Origin: Sinorhizobium fredii USDA 205
GTDB lineage: Bacteria > Pseudomonadota > Alphaproteobacteria > Rhizobiales > Rhizobiaceae
Direction: 5' to 3'
Assembly (NCBI RefSeq): GCF_001461695.1
Contig: NZ_AUTC01000162.1
Span: 1-43,132 of the forward strand
Length of the DNA: 43,132 nucleotides
Below are positions 33,394-41,903 of this stretch, piece by piece (position 1 is the stretch's first letter; every line of letters starts with the position of its first letter). Made by a program: the position numbers and the translations under genes. The notes beneath the pieces were generated by a model, which searched no databases, was not told the DNA's origin, and saw nothing but the letters and a program-made list of their open reading frames with translations.

Positions 33394-34692
33394 ATGCGAC
33401 GGATCGTTATCACAGGCATGGGAGCAGTCAGCCCCCTCGGAGCCAACGTGGCGACTTCCTGGTCTCGGCTCTTAGCGGGCCGTTCGGGAATCCGGCGGCT
33501 TCCGGACGAAGTGGTGGGAGACCTCCCGGCGAAGGTCGGTGGAACCGTGCCCTCGCTGGAAGAAGACCCCGAGGCGGGCTTCGATCCGAATACCGTCTTT
33601 GCCCCAAAGGATCAGCGCAAGGTCGACCGGTTCATTCTCTTCGCGCTGGCAGCGGCGGAAGAGGCACTCAATCAGGCAAACTGGCGACCTGACTCCGAAA
33701 CGGACCGCCTGCGCACAGCCACGATCATCGCGTCAGGGATCGGCGGATTTCCGGCCATCACGGAGGCGGTGCGTACGGTTGATCAGCGCGGTGTCCGACG
33801 GCTTTCGCCCTTCACTGTGCCATCCTTCCTGGTGAACCTCGCAGCGGGACAGATTTCCATCCGCTACGGCTTCAAAGGTCCGCTCGGCGCGCCGGTGACG
33901 GCGTGTGCGGCCGGCATTCAGGCGATTGGCGATGCGGCTCGTCTTATCCGCGCGAATGAAGCCGACATTGCTGTGTGCGGCGGAACGGAAGCATGCATGA
34001 ATGCCGTCAGCCTCGGTGGTTTTGCCGCCGCACGCTCCCTTTCCACCGGCTTCAATGACAGGCCGACCGAGGCCTCGCGTCCCTTCGACATGTTGCGTGA
34101 CGGCTTCGTCATGGGCGAAGGCGCCGGCATCCTCGTCATAGAGGCATTGAGCCACGCTCTTGCACGCGGGGCGAAACCGCTCGCCGAGCTCGTCGGCTAC
34201 GGCACGACAGCGGACGCTCACCACGTCACGTCCGGTCCCGAGGACGGCGACGGTGCGCGCCGCGCGATGGAGATCGCCATTGCCCAGGCCGGAATTTCGC
34301 CGCGCGAGATCCGCCACCTCAATGCGCACGCGACCTCGACGCCAGTCGGCGACCTCGGAGAAATCGCGGCGATCAAGAGGGTCTTCGGTACAGACTCCGC
34401 CATAGCTGTCAGCGGAACGAAGTCGGCGACCGGACACCTGCTCGGAGCTGCCGGCGGGCTTGAAGCTATCTTCACGATCCTGGCGCTTAGGGATCAGATC
34501 GCCCCGCCGACACTCAACTTGAACGCTCCAGATCCGGCCGGCGATGGGACTGACTTCGTTGCGAACCGGGCTCGGCCAACGGAGATGGACTACGCGATCT
34601 CCAATGGCTTCGGCTTCGGAGGAGTCAATGCGAGCGCGGTGTTCCGACGTTGGACGGACAAGCTGGCCGGCGCCGGAGAGACCCGTGGCTGA
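33394..34692 (+). CDS. beta-ketoacyl-ACP synthase II-like (FabF family), 432 aa
   Basis: Condensing enzyme that adds two-carbon units to acyl-ACP. The catalytic triad is intact: Cys171 in VTACAAGIQA, His312 in NAHATSTPVGD, and His348 in KSATGHLLGAAGG with Lys343. The GFGFGGVNAS closing motif is present. At 432 residues it is slightly longer than the housekeeping FabF. No acyl carrier protein gene adjoins it. Ribosome-binding site GGAGGA overlaps the end of the MFS gene. Its place among a thioesterase, an exporter and an SDR suggests a specialised acyl product (inference). Confidence 0.9.
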   Translation: MRRIVITGMGAVSPLGANVATSWSRLLAGRSGIRRLPDEVVGDLPAKVGGTVPSLEEDPEAGFDPNTVFAPKDQRKVDRFILFALAAAEEALNQANWRPDSETDRLRTATIIASGIGGFPAITEAVRTVDQRGVRRLSPFTVPSFLVNLAAGQISIRYGFKGPLGAPVTACAAGIQAIGDAARLIRANEADIAVCGGTEACMNAVSLGGFAAARSLSTGFNDRPTEASRPFDMLRDGFVMGEGAGILVIEALSHALARGAKPLAELVGYGTTADAHHVTSGPEDGDGARRAMEIAIAQAGISPREIRHLNAHATSTPVGDLGEIAAIKRVFGTDSAIAVSGTKSATGHLLGAAGGLEAIFTILALRDQIAPPTLNLNAPDPAGDGTDFVANRARPTEMDYAISNGFGFGGVNASAVFRRWTDKLAGAGETRG

Positions 34693-34766
34693 CGGCTTGC
34701 CTCTGACCGCTCCCGTTATTCCCAATCCACCCGAAACAAAATGCCAAAAGGAAGGAAGTAAATCTC

Positions 34767-35582
34767 ATGAACAAAGCCACTCTTGGTGTCGCCCTGGTGA
34801 CGGGGGCATCGACCGGCATCGGGCACGCTACCGCCAAAGCCCTTCAGCGCGCAGGCTTTCGCGTCTTCGGCACCAGCCGTCGCACGGTGCCCGCAAGATC
34901 CGACGGCGTCACCATGCTGACCTGTGACGTGACGGATGACGCATCCGTGGCGAAACTAGTCGAGCAGGTGCTCGCCGAGACAGGGCGTATTGACCTGCTC
35001 GTCAACAATGCCGGCATCGGACTGCTCGGCGGCGCAGAGGAGTCCTCAACTGCCCAGGCAGAGGCGCTCTTCGACGTGAATGTCTTCGGCGTGCTCCGCG
35101 TCACCAATGCGGTGTTGCCCACCATGCGGGGTCAAGGCAAGGGCAGGATCATCAACATCAGTTCCATTCTTGGGCTGATCCCGTCGCCCTACAATGCTCT
35201 CTATGCATCGACTAAGCATGCCGTCGAAGGCTACTCCGAATCGCTTGATCACGAACTGCGGACATTCGGAATTCGGGTGGCGCTGGTCGAGCCCGGCTAT
35301 ACCCGCACCGCCTTCGAGGAAAACACCACCAAGCCCGATCGCTCACTTGCTGTCTATGACGCGGTGCGCGCTGACATGGAAGTGCAGATGCGCAAGAGCG
35401 TCGAAACAGGCGACGCTCCCGAGGTCGTGGCAGAGATCGTTGTCAAAGCGGCAACGGATAAGGCGCCGAGAAGACGTTACACCGCCGGAAAACTCGCCGG
35501 CCAAGTTCGCTTGCTGCGCCGTTTCGTCCCCGAATCCGCATTCGACAAGAGCTTGCGCAAACTGGTCGGCTTGCCGGTTTGA
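34767..35582 (+). CDS. classical short-chain dehydrogenase/reductase, 271 aa
   Basis: Rossmann motif TGASTGIG (residues 13-20), Arg-rich FGTSRRTVP after strand 2 for NADP, NNAG near residue 81, and the catalytic set SSILGL plus Y-x3-K in YASTKHAVEGYSE. The family is the same as the SDR at 6121 but clearly divergent. Preceded by AAGGAAGG. Last gene of the TetR-led operon, 74 bases after the KAS gene; it may reduce the keto group made by the synthase, like FabG, which is inference. Confidence 0.88.
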   Translation: MNKATLGVALVTGASTGIGHATAKALQRAGFRVFGTSRRTVPARSDGVTMLTCDVTDDASVAKLVEQVLAETGRIDLLVNNAGIGLLGGAEESSTAQAEALFDVNVFGVLRVTNAVLPTMRGQGKGRIINISSILGLIPSPYNALYASTKHAVEGYSESLDHELRTFGIRVALVEPGYTRTAFEENTTKPDRSLAVYDAVRADMEVQMRKSVETGDAPEVVAEIVVKAATDKAPRRRYTAGKLAGQVRLLRRFVPESAFDKSLRKLVGLPV

Positions 35583-35625
35583 CGTCGACAATTTGCGATT
35601 GCTGGGGGGCCAGGGGATTGTTCTT

Positions 35626-35832
35626 TCAATCCCGTTCGCGAAGTTTCCCGAACTCGCCAGCCCTCTCGACGAACTCCGCAACGGTCCGGTCCAGCTCATC
35701 CGGCAGGTCGGAATCCGGATCCTTGAGGGCAAGCTGGACGGCCGCCGGCTCGAGCGCGAAGCGCAGCTCGCCGGCGTCACAGACCGCAATTGTATCTGGT
35801 GTGCACCAGGATCTGCGAATAGGACGGCTCAA
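35626..35832 (-). CDS. orphan coding-like frame overlapping the LacI gene end, up to 68 aa
   Basis: A minus-strand frame overlaps the last 56 bases of the LacI gene and continues past its stop with GELRFALEPAAVQLALKDPD, then SDLPDELDRTVAEFVERAGE and FGKLRERD. The segment after the LacI stop has strong GC3 bias and a helix-like, acidic pattern, so it resembles real coding sequence. The ATG at 35832 has no good ribosome-binding site. It could be a short translated gene coupled to LacI, or the remnant of a larger gene. No family recognised. Confidence 0.35.
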   Translation of the reverse strand: MSRPIRRSWCTPDTIAVCDAGELRFALEPAAVQLALKDPDSDLPDELDRTVAEFVERAGEFGKLRERD

Positions 35833-36802
35833 CCGTTACGCCGCCGACGTTCTCACGGATCCATTTGGCAGCCGCCGTCAACTCGCCGCTGAAGTCGTGC
35901 GAAATGACATAGTCCATGACGCCGGATTCCAGCAGGTTTCGTGAGTGGTTGGTCAACTCGTGGCCGACGAAGACCGTGTCGCGGGCCTTTCCGGCGTCCT
36001 CCAGTGCCTTTGCCACGCCGCGGTTGGCGCCGGCGACATTGTAGATCGCGGCCGGATAACCATGTGCCTCGAAATAGCGGGTTAACTGCTCACAAGTGCT
36101 CTCCGGCCTGTCGTCAGAAATCACACGCTCCTCGATCTTCAAATATGGAAAATCGGAACGCAGCACCCTTCGAAACCCCATCTCACGCTCCTGCTGGCAG
36201 CGGAACGCCACGCTCATGACGATCAGAATATTGCTACGTTCCTTCGGAAGCGCATTGCCGATCAACAGCGCGGCCACGCTGCCAGCGGCATACTGGTCAT
36301 TGCCTATGTAGGCGCTGCGACGGCAACTCGGCAGATCGGTCGTCAGGCAGATGACGGGAATTTCAATGGACCGAAGCTTGCGTATCGCGCGGTTGATCGC
36401 CGGATGCTCGCGAGCGATGACTACGACACCATCCGCGGCGCTGCCTTCCTGCTCAATCCGGCGCGCAAACGATGAAGGCTCGACTTCGCTGGTGGTTAGG
36501 TAATCTCCTTCAATCTCGATGCCGGCAAGGGTTCGGTTGACCTCAGTTACAGCGGCCGCCATTGCTGCATTGAAGGTCTCGCCGGAGTCACAAAATAGAC
36601 GAATATGCAAAGGGATGTCGCGGTCCGCGCTTTCGTTCTTCAGCTTTTCGAGCGCCCCCAGGACGCGCGCTCTCGTTCGTTCTCGGACGCCGCTGCGGTT
36701 GTTGAGGACCCTGTCGACCGTCGCAGGACCGACTCCTGCGAGCTGGGCAATTTCCTGGACCTTGGGGCCTTTCCATGTCCGATTTTGCAGGTGATCGACC
36801 AC
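35777..36802 (-). CDS. LacI-family transcriptional regulator, 341 aa
   Basis: Begins after a short basic extension with KVQEIAQLAGVGPATVDRVL, the LacI HTH, followed by the hinge RARVLGALEKLKNE. The effector domain resembles the sugar-binding PBP1 fold (LHIRLFCDSGETFNAAMAAA; HELTNHSRNLLESG-x-MDYVISHD). It is divergent from cassette 2 with a 209-base shared regulatory region containing inverted repeats, so it is the likely cassette regulator. Confidence 0.92.
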   Translation of the reverse strand: MVDHLQNRTWKGPKVQEIAQLAGVGPATVDRVLNNRSGVRERTRARVLGALEKLKNESADRDIPLHIRLFCDSGETFNAAMAAAVTEVNRTLAGIEIEGDYLTTSEVEPSSFARRIEQEGSAADGVVVIAREHPAINRAIRKLRSIEIPVICLTTDLPSCRRSAYIGNDQYAAGSVAALLIGNALPKERSNILIVMSVAFRCQQEREMGFRRVLRSDFPYLKIEERVISDDRPESTCEQLTRYFEAHGYPAAIYNVAGANRGVAKALEDAGKARDTVFVGHELTNHSRNLLESGVMDYVISHDFSGELTAAAKWIRENVGGVTVEPSYSQILVHTRYNCGL

Positions 36803-36919
36803 AGCTTTCTCCAGTTTCCGCCTAAAACTGATGGTAAAGACATCATCGCGGAAGTCATTGCTCTTTGCAACGCCAGATTCTTGAACGCCTTGCCACTATG
36901 TTGTGCGACATCGATCTTC

Positions 36920-36936
36920 TGATGTATTTCGCATCA
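36920..36936. promoter_or_regulatory. inverted repeat TGATG-N7-CATCA in the cassette 2 control region
   Basis: A 17-base dyad with perfect 5-base arms, 118 bases after the LacI start codon and 76 bases before the binding-protein start. It shares the GATG/CATC half-sites with the larger dyad at 36963, so both may bind the adjacent LacI protein. Confidence 0.4.
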
Positions 36937-36962
36937 TAAAATGGCCTCCGTCTTCCTTGTCT

Positions 36963-36991
36963 GATGTGATTTCAATCCACATAATCACATC
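36963..36991. promoter_or_regulatory. inverted repeat GATGTGATT-N11-AATCACATC before the binding-protein gene
   Basis: Perfect 9-base arms separated by 11 bases, ending 20 bases before the ATG at 37012 and close to GGAGGAGG (ribosome-binding site). In DNA it is an operator candidate; in RNA it would form a leader hairpin just upstream of the ribosome-binding site. Confidence 0.55.
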
Positions 36992-37011
36992 GATAACGGA
37001 GGAGGAACCCC

Positions 37012-38043
37012 ATGAAATTCCGAAATTCAGTTCTGCTTTCTGCCTTGATGGCCGCCACCGCACTCGGCGGCATAGCCAACGCGCAGGACGGCGAAAAGCA
37101 ATATCGCTTCGTCATGGTCTCTCACATCGGATCGAACGATCCGAACATGGGTTGGCTGACGAAGTCGATGGAGGAGTTCGAGAAGAAATATCCGAACGTC
37201 AAAACCGAATACATCTCCACCAACAACTATTCGGTCCAGGAGCACGTTCGCCTTCTCGAGCAGGCTATCTCGACGCAACCCGATGGCATTGCCGTCCCGA
37301 TCGTCAGTTCCGATGCCTTCGAAGGGCCGCTGCGCAAGGCCATCGAAGCCGGCATTCCGGTCGTTGCCTTCAATATTCCGGACGGCCGGCCCGAGGGCGA
37401 GCGCATTCCCTACCTGACCTATGTTGGCGGCGATGAATATCTGACCGGCAAGAAGCTCGGCGAATACGCGCTCGAAAAGGCCGAAGCCGGCGAAATTCCG
37501 AAACCGACCCATGTCGTCTGCGCAAGCCATGACTCCGCCCACCAGGGTCTCAAGGCTCGTTGCGCCGGGATGAAGGACGCAATGGAGAAGGCCGGCGCCA
37601 AGGTTGATGAACTCTTCATCGGCGCCGAACCGGCGACGGCACGCAATACCTTGCAGTCCTTCCTGCAGGCCAACCCGGATACCAACTACATCTTCACGGT
37701 TGCTGGCTGGTCTTCACCCTGGGCATGGGGTGTCGCCAATGAGATGAAGCTCGACCCGAATGTCGACGACAAGGGCGTGACCGTCCTGACGGTTGACGAG
37801 GGTCCGGTTTCGATCGAGGGCGTGCGCGCCGGACATGTGCTGGCGACGAACAGCCAGGGCTTCTGGCTGCAGGGCTACGCTCCGATGGAATGGCTCTACT
37901 GGAACAAGGAGTTCGGTTACGCGCCGCAGTCGAATATCCTGACCGGTCCCGTGATCATCAACAAGGACAACGCCGACAAGTGGGCCGAACTGGTTCGCGG
38001 CGTCTTTGGCGACAAGGCCTACGACGAGCAGAACACCTGGTAA
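37012..38043 (+). CDS. sugar ABC transporter periplasmic binding protein, 343 aa
   Basis: Signal peptide MKFRNSVLLSALMAATALGG with cleavage after ANA (residue about 24). Peripla_BP_4/RbsB-like body: RFVMVSHIGSNDPNMGWLTK, then KTEYISTNNYSVQEHVRLLE, and PDGIAVPIVSSDAF. Very strong ribosome-binding site GGAGGAGG. It leads a six-gene operon for uptake and processing of an unidentified sugar. Related only distantly to the binding protein of cassette 1. Confidence 0.93.
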   Translation: MKFRNSVLLSALMAATALGGIANAQDGEKQYRFVMVSHIGSNDPNMGWLTKSMEEFEKKYPNVKTEYISTNNYSVQEHVRLLEQAISTQPDGIAVPIVSSDAFEGPLRKAIEAGIPVVAFNIPDGRPEGERIPYLTYVGGDEYLTGKKLGEYALEKAEAGEIPKPTHVVCASHDSAHQGLKARCAGMKDAMEKAGAKVDELFIGAEPATARNTLQSFLQANPDTNYIFTVAGWSSPWAWGVANEMKLDPNVDDKGVTVLTVDEGPVSIEGVRAGHVLATNSQGFWLQGYAPMEWLYWNKEFGYAPQSNILTGPVIINKDNADKWAELVRGVFGDKAYDEQNTW

Positions 38044-38058
38044 GGGTTCCTCCCGGTG

Positions 38059-38093
38059 GGGCGGCCGGCTGCGACGAGAAGCGCCGGCTGCCC
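38059..38093 (+). terminator. stem-loop after the binding-protein gene of cassette 2
   Basis: GGGCGGCCGGC and GCCGGCTGCCC pair over 11 bases with one G-U wobble around a 13-base loop, beginning 16 bases after the binding-protein stop and ending 53 bases before the permease start. It plays the same positional role as the hairpin at 22669 in cassette 1. Confidence 0.6.
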
Positions 38094-38145
38094 TTACTTC
38101 TTTGTGCGCCTGATATCGCGCATTGAAACCAGCGAGCAGAGTGTC

Positions 38146-39102
38146 ATGAAACAGATTGTGCGAAGCCAAGGCTTCGGCGCGATTATCGGCGTCGTCGTCA
38201 TGCTTGTCGTGTTTTCCCTGATCGACTTTTCCGGCTGGTGGACCGCCCAGACCATCACCAACGTCACGCAATTCACAGCCATCTTGTCCTTCGTCGCCAT
38301 GGGCCAGGCCCTTGTCATCATGACGAAGGAAATCGACCTGTCCGTCGGCTCCGTTTACGGGCTGGCTGGCGTTGCCTTCATCACGCTGGAGCCGAGTTTC
38401 GGCGTGCCCGGCTCGCTCGTCATAGCGCTGGTCATGGCTGCCTTCGTTGGCCTTCTTCAGGCGTTAACCGTGGTGAAGGGGCACTTGCCGTCGATGATCG
38501 TGACGCTCGGCGGACTCTTCGCGGTCCGTGGGATCATCTATGTCTGGACGGGTGGCTCGGTCCACAATTTCTCAGCCGATGCACGCATCCATCCGGTGAC
38601 CCGTCTGTTCGGCGGCGAACTGTTCGGTGTCGAAGCGGCCATATTCTGGCTTGTCGTGGTCGCGGCCGTTCTTGGTATCGTCCTCAGGGCCACACCCTTC
38701 GGAAATCGCCTTCTAGCCACCGGGGGAAACCGTGAAAGCGCGGAATCGCGCGGCGTTCGCACCGACCGAGTGAAGATCTGGGCCTTCGTCCTTTGCTCGC
38801 TACTCGCCGGATTCGCCGGCATCCTGACCCTATGCAACCAGCCGCAAACCCATGTCACGCTCGGCGAAAATATGGAGCTCGAGGCCATTTCTGCCGCGGT
38901 TATCGGCGGCTGCCTGCTGACTGGCGGACGCGGCTCGATCATTGGAGCCGTACTCGGAGCTCTGATCGTCGTCAGCTTCCGCTACGAACTCATCGCTCTT
39001 GGCGCGCCCTCGTCCTGGTACATCACCTTCGTCGGTGTCGTGCTCATCATGGCGGTGATCTTCAATCAGAAACTGGCCCGTTTCCTCGGACACAGCGTTT
39101 GA
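38146..39102 (+). CDS. sugar ABC transporter permease 1 (RbsC family), 318 aa
   Basis: Start at 38146 (MKQIVRSQGFGAIIG) is chosen because a frame 30 codons longer encodes only a polar leader. The CUT2 permease block EIDLSVGSVYGLAGV and the coupling motif AAVIGGCLLTGGRGS are present, with eight or more hydrophobic helices. It ends 18 bases before the ATPase gene. A second permease (39896) gives this importer a hetero-pair of transmembrane subunits. Confidence 0.92.
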   Translation: MKQIVRSQGFGAIIGVVVMLVVFSLIDFSGWWTAQTITNVTQFTAILSFVAMGQALVIMTKEIDLSVGSVYGLAGVAFITLEPSFGVPGSLVIALVMAAFVGLLQALTVVKGHLPSMIVTLGGLFAVRGIIYVWTGGSVHNFSADARIHPVTRLFGGELFGVEAAIFWLVVVAAVLGIVLRATPFGNRLLATGGNRESAESRGVRTDRVKIWAFVLCSLLAGFAGILTLCNQPQTHVTLGENMELEAISAAVIGGCLLTGGRGSIIGAVLGALIVVSFRYELIALGAPSSWYITFVGVVLIMAVIFNQKLARFLGHSV

Positions 39103-39119
39103 CGCGGGAGGACATCAAA

Positions 39120-39896
39120 ATGGCGAACAGCAACCCCCTCATTCAGGTCAAGAACCTTGATCTCCACTTCGGCGCTTTCCACGCCCTCAAGAACGTCTCG
39201 GTGGACTTTCACGCCGGCGAGATGATTGGCCTGGTCGGCGACAACGGCGCCGGCAAGACGACGCTGATCCGTGTCCTTTGCGGCATTTACGCCCCGACGT
39301 CGGGCGAAGTCTTTTTCGATGGCAATAAGGTGGAGAAATTTCACCCGAAGCTTGCGATCGACCAGGGGATCGAGACGATCCAGCAGTCCGTCGGCCTCTG
39401 CGACAACCTGTCGATCGCGCGCAATTTCTATCTTGGACGCGAGCCGGTTAAGCGTGTTCTCGGCATCCCCTTCCTCGATATGGGCAAGATGCGAGAGAAG
39501 TCTACACGCGTGATCCGGCAATTCGGCTTGCGTGCAAATGTCTCCGCGGACGACGAGGTGGAACGCCTGTCAGGCGGAGAACGTCAGTCTGTGAAGATCG
39601 GTCGCGCGGTCGAATTCAAGAACAGGGTCGTCATCATGGACGAGCCGACCAACCATCTGTCGGTACGCGAACGCGAGCACGTCAACGAGCTCGCCGTCCA
39701 GCTCAAGGAGCAGGGCCTGCTCGTCATCTACATCACCCACGACATCTTCCAGGTGCACAAGCTCGCCGACCGAATTGTGATCATGGAGAATGGCGAAAAG
39801 GTCGCGGACGCAACGACGGATTCCATGACGGCGGAAGAACTCGAAGAGGTTATCCGCCAGGGCGGGCGCGTCGTGGAAAAGCGGGAGGCCGTCTGA
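39120..39896 (+). CDS. sugar ABC transporter ATP-binding protein, single domain, 258 aa
   Basis: Walker A GDNGAGKTT, signature LSGGERQ, Walker B VVIMDEP and switch His in YITHD are all intact. Like the ATPase of cassette 1 it is a single nucleotide-binding domain (FrcA type) instead of the tandem RbsA form. The stop overlaps the next permease start by one base (TGATG), which couples their translation. Confidence 0.93.
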   Translation: MANSNPLIQVKNLDLHFGAFHALKNVSVDFHAGEMIGLVGDNGAGKTTLIRVLCGIYAPTSGEVFFDGNKVEKFHPKLAIDQGIETIQQSVGLCDNLSIARNFYLGREPVKRVLGIPFLDMGKMREKSTRVIRQFGLRANVSADDEVERLSGGERQSVKIGRAVEFKNRVVIMDEPTNHLSVREREHVNELAVQLKEQGLLVIYITHDIFQVHKLADRIVIMENGEKVADATTDSMTAEELEEVIRQGGRVVEKREAV

Positions 39897-40870
39897 TGGC
39901 TAACTCCTCCGCCAAGCCTCTCATTCGACGCCACGCGGAAATTGGGATCTTCCTGATCGGCGCCGTTCTCATCGTCATCTTCGCCTCAACGTCGGACGGT
40001 CGGTGGGCCAATCTCTACAATATCGGTACCATCCTGCAGGTGACGGCAACGCTGGGTTTGATGAGTCTCGGCGTCGCTCTGGTGATCGGGACAGGCGAGA
40101 TCGACATCTCGGTCGGTTCGACTTTCGGCATGGGCGCGCTGGCCTACCTCTGGCTTGCCGCTCAGGTTGACCCGGCGATCGCCGCAGTTGCTGCGGTGTT
40201 GGTCGGCGCCGCGATCGGACTGTTCAACGGCTTGCTGGTTACCCGAACCGGCACGCCATCCCTCATCATCACGCTTGGGACGCTGATGATCTTCCGCGGC
40301 ATCGCCATCGCTCTGACCGAGGGATTTTCATTCTCTATTCCCTATGCAGCGCGCAAGGGCTGGACCTACTTCGTCCTCGGCGGCGGTGATTTCCTGGGCT
40401 TTAACACCGCGCTCTACTGGCTCACGACCTTGACCGTTATTCTCCTGGTGGCGTTGAAGGCAACGCCTTTCGGCAACCGCCTTCTCGCCGTTGGCGGGTC
40501 TGCCGAAAGCGCGCATTCGCGTGGCGTTCGCGTTGATCGCATCAAACTGTCCGCTTTTGTCCTGTGCGGCATGTTGGCGGGTTTCGCTGGCACGCTCGAG
40601 GCCGGCAAGCTTGGCTTCGCAGACGGCTCGATGGGGCGCCTGATGGAACTGCAGGCGATTGCCTCCTGCGTGCTTGGCGGCTGCCTGCTCGCCGGCGGCA
40701 GGATCTCGCTGCCAGGTGCGCTGATGGGGGCCTTCGTCCTGTCCTCCATTCAATCCTATCTCGTGGTTACGGGCGTCCGTCCACAATGGTTCATCCTCGT
40801 CCTTGGTCTCATCGTGGTACTCGCCGCCTATGGCGACCGATCGCTGCGGCAATGGGCGCTTCGCAAGTAA
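39896..40870 (+). CDS. sugar ABC transporter permease 2 (RbsC family), 324 aa
   Basis: Second CUT2 permease with the GTGEIDISVGSTFGMGALAY block and the ASCVLGGCLLAGGRIS coupling motif. It differs strongly from permease 1, so the pair most likely forms a heterodimer around the single ATPase dimer. Ten bases separate its stop from the dehydrogenase gene. Confidence 0.92.
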   Translation: MANSSAKPLIRRHAEIGIFLIGAVLIVIFASTSDGRWANLYNIGTILQVTATLGLMSLGVALVIGTGEIDISVGSTFGMGALAYLWLAAQVDPAIAAVAAVLVGAAIGLFNGLLVTRTGTPSLIITLGTLMIFRGIAIALTEGFSFSIPYAARKGWTYFVLGGGDFLGFNTALYWLTTLTVILLVALKATPFGNRLLAVGGSAESAHSRGVRVDRIKLSAFVLCGMLAGFAGTLEAGKLGFADGSMGRLMELQAIASCVLGGCLLAGGRISLPGALMGAFVLSSIQSYLVVTGVRPQWFILVLGLIVVLAAYGDRSLRQWALRK

Positions 40871-40880
40871 AGGGTTCAAA

Positions 40881-41891
40881 ATGTCTGTCAGAATAGCGAT
40901 CATTGGCGCGGGTATCATGGGGGCCGACCACGCCCGCATTGTCGCTGAAGATCTTCCGGGAGCCTCGCTGCAGGTTGTCTGCGACGCCTCGCAGGAGCGT
41001 GCGCGTAAGGCGGCCGACGAATACGGGGCAGGCGACGTCTCGGACGATCCGCTTGCCACCATCAGACGCGATGACGTTGATGCCATTCTGATTGCCAGCC
41101 CCGACGAAACCCATGCGCCGCTTGCGCTTGCGGCCATCGAAGCTGGAAAGCCCGTGCTTTGCGAGAAGCCACTCTCGCAAAGCGCGAAGGAGTGCCAGGA
41201 AGTCATCGAGGCGGAAGTGTCCCGCGGCCGGCAGTTCGTCCAACTGGGCTTCATGCGCCGCTTCGATCCGTCCTATCGCGACATGAAAGCGGCCTTGAAC
41301 GACGGCTCGCTCGGGGCCGCGATCATGATGCATAATTTCCACCGGAACGTGGAAGCGCCTGCGAACTTCACGGGCCGGATGGCTATCACCAACTCTGCCC
41401 CCCACGAGTTCGATGTCGCCCGGTTCGTCCTCGGCGCCGATTACAAGGCGATCTCCGTCTTCCAGCCAGCCGGGATAGATGCTTCCAGGACGGGAGCGCC
41501 GGTCTTCATGGTCCTGGAGACCGACAAGGGCCAGTTGGTCAACATCGAGATCAACAACAACGCCGCCTACGGCTATGACGTCCGCGGTGAGCTCGTCGGC
41601 GAAAAGGGGTCAGTCTTTCTCAACGCGCCGATCCATACGCGACAGAACGGCCGGCTCATGTCCTACGAGCGTTATGGGCCGGATTGGAGGCCGCGATTTG
41701 CGGAGGCCTATCGGCTTCAGAACAAGGCCTTTCTCAATTTCGTCCGAACCGGGGAATTCCCTCCAATCGCGGCGGACGCTTGGGACGGCTACTGCGCAGC
41801 GCGCGTTGCGGAAGCGGGCGTCGAAGCCCTTCAGAAGGGCGCGCGCGTCACCCTTGCGAGAGCGGAAAAGCCGTCCCTCTACAAACATTAA
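40881..41891 (+). CDS. Gfo/Idh/MocA-family dehydrogenase, 336 aa
   Basis: Start at 40881 (MSVRIAIIGAGIMGADHARI) gives the Rossmann GAGIMG near the N terminus; an upstream extension in frame is discarded. The catalytic Lys is in CEKPLSQSA and the substrate-site Glu/Asp pair in SAPHEFDVARF. C-terminal domain strands such as YGYDVRGELVGEKGSVF match IolG-like and levoglucosan or 3-keto-forming dehydrogenases. NAD-dependent oxidation of the imported sugar is likely; the position attacked is unknown. Confidence 0.9.
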   Translation: MSVRIAIIGAGIMGADHARIVAEDLPGASLQVVCDASQERARKAADEYGAGDVSDDPLATIRRDDVDAILIASPDETHAPLALAAIEAGKPVLCEKPLSQSAKECQEVIEAEVSRGRQFVQLGFMRRFDPSYRDMKAALNDGSLGAAIMMHNFHRNVEAPANFTGRMAITNSAPHEFDVARFVLGADYKAISVFQPAGIDASRTGAPVFMVLETDKGQLVNIEINNNAAYGYDVRGELVGEKGSVFLNAPIHTRQNGRLMSYERYGPDWRPRFAEAYRLQNKAFLNFVRTGEFPPIAADAWDGYCAARVAEAGVEALQKGARVTLARAEKPSLYKH

Positions 41892-41903
41892 AGGATTAAA
41901 GAG

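Noticed and set aside
33394..34692. Idea that the ketoacyl synthase is a nodulation NodE
   Set aside because: No nod box, no acyl carrier protein and no other nod genes nearby, and the motifs are as close to ordinary FabF.
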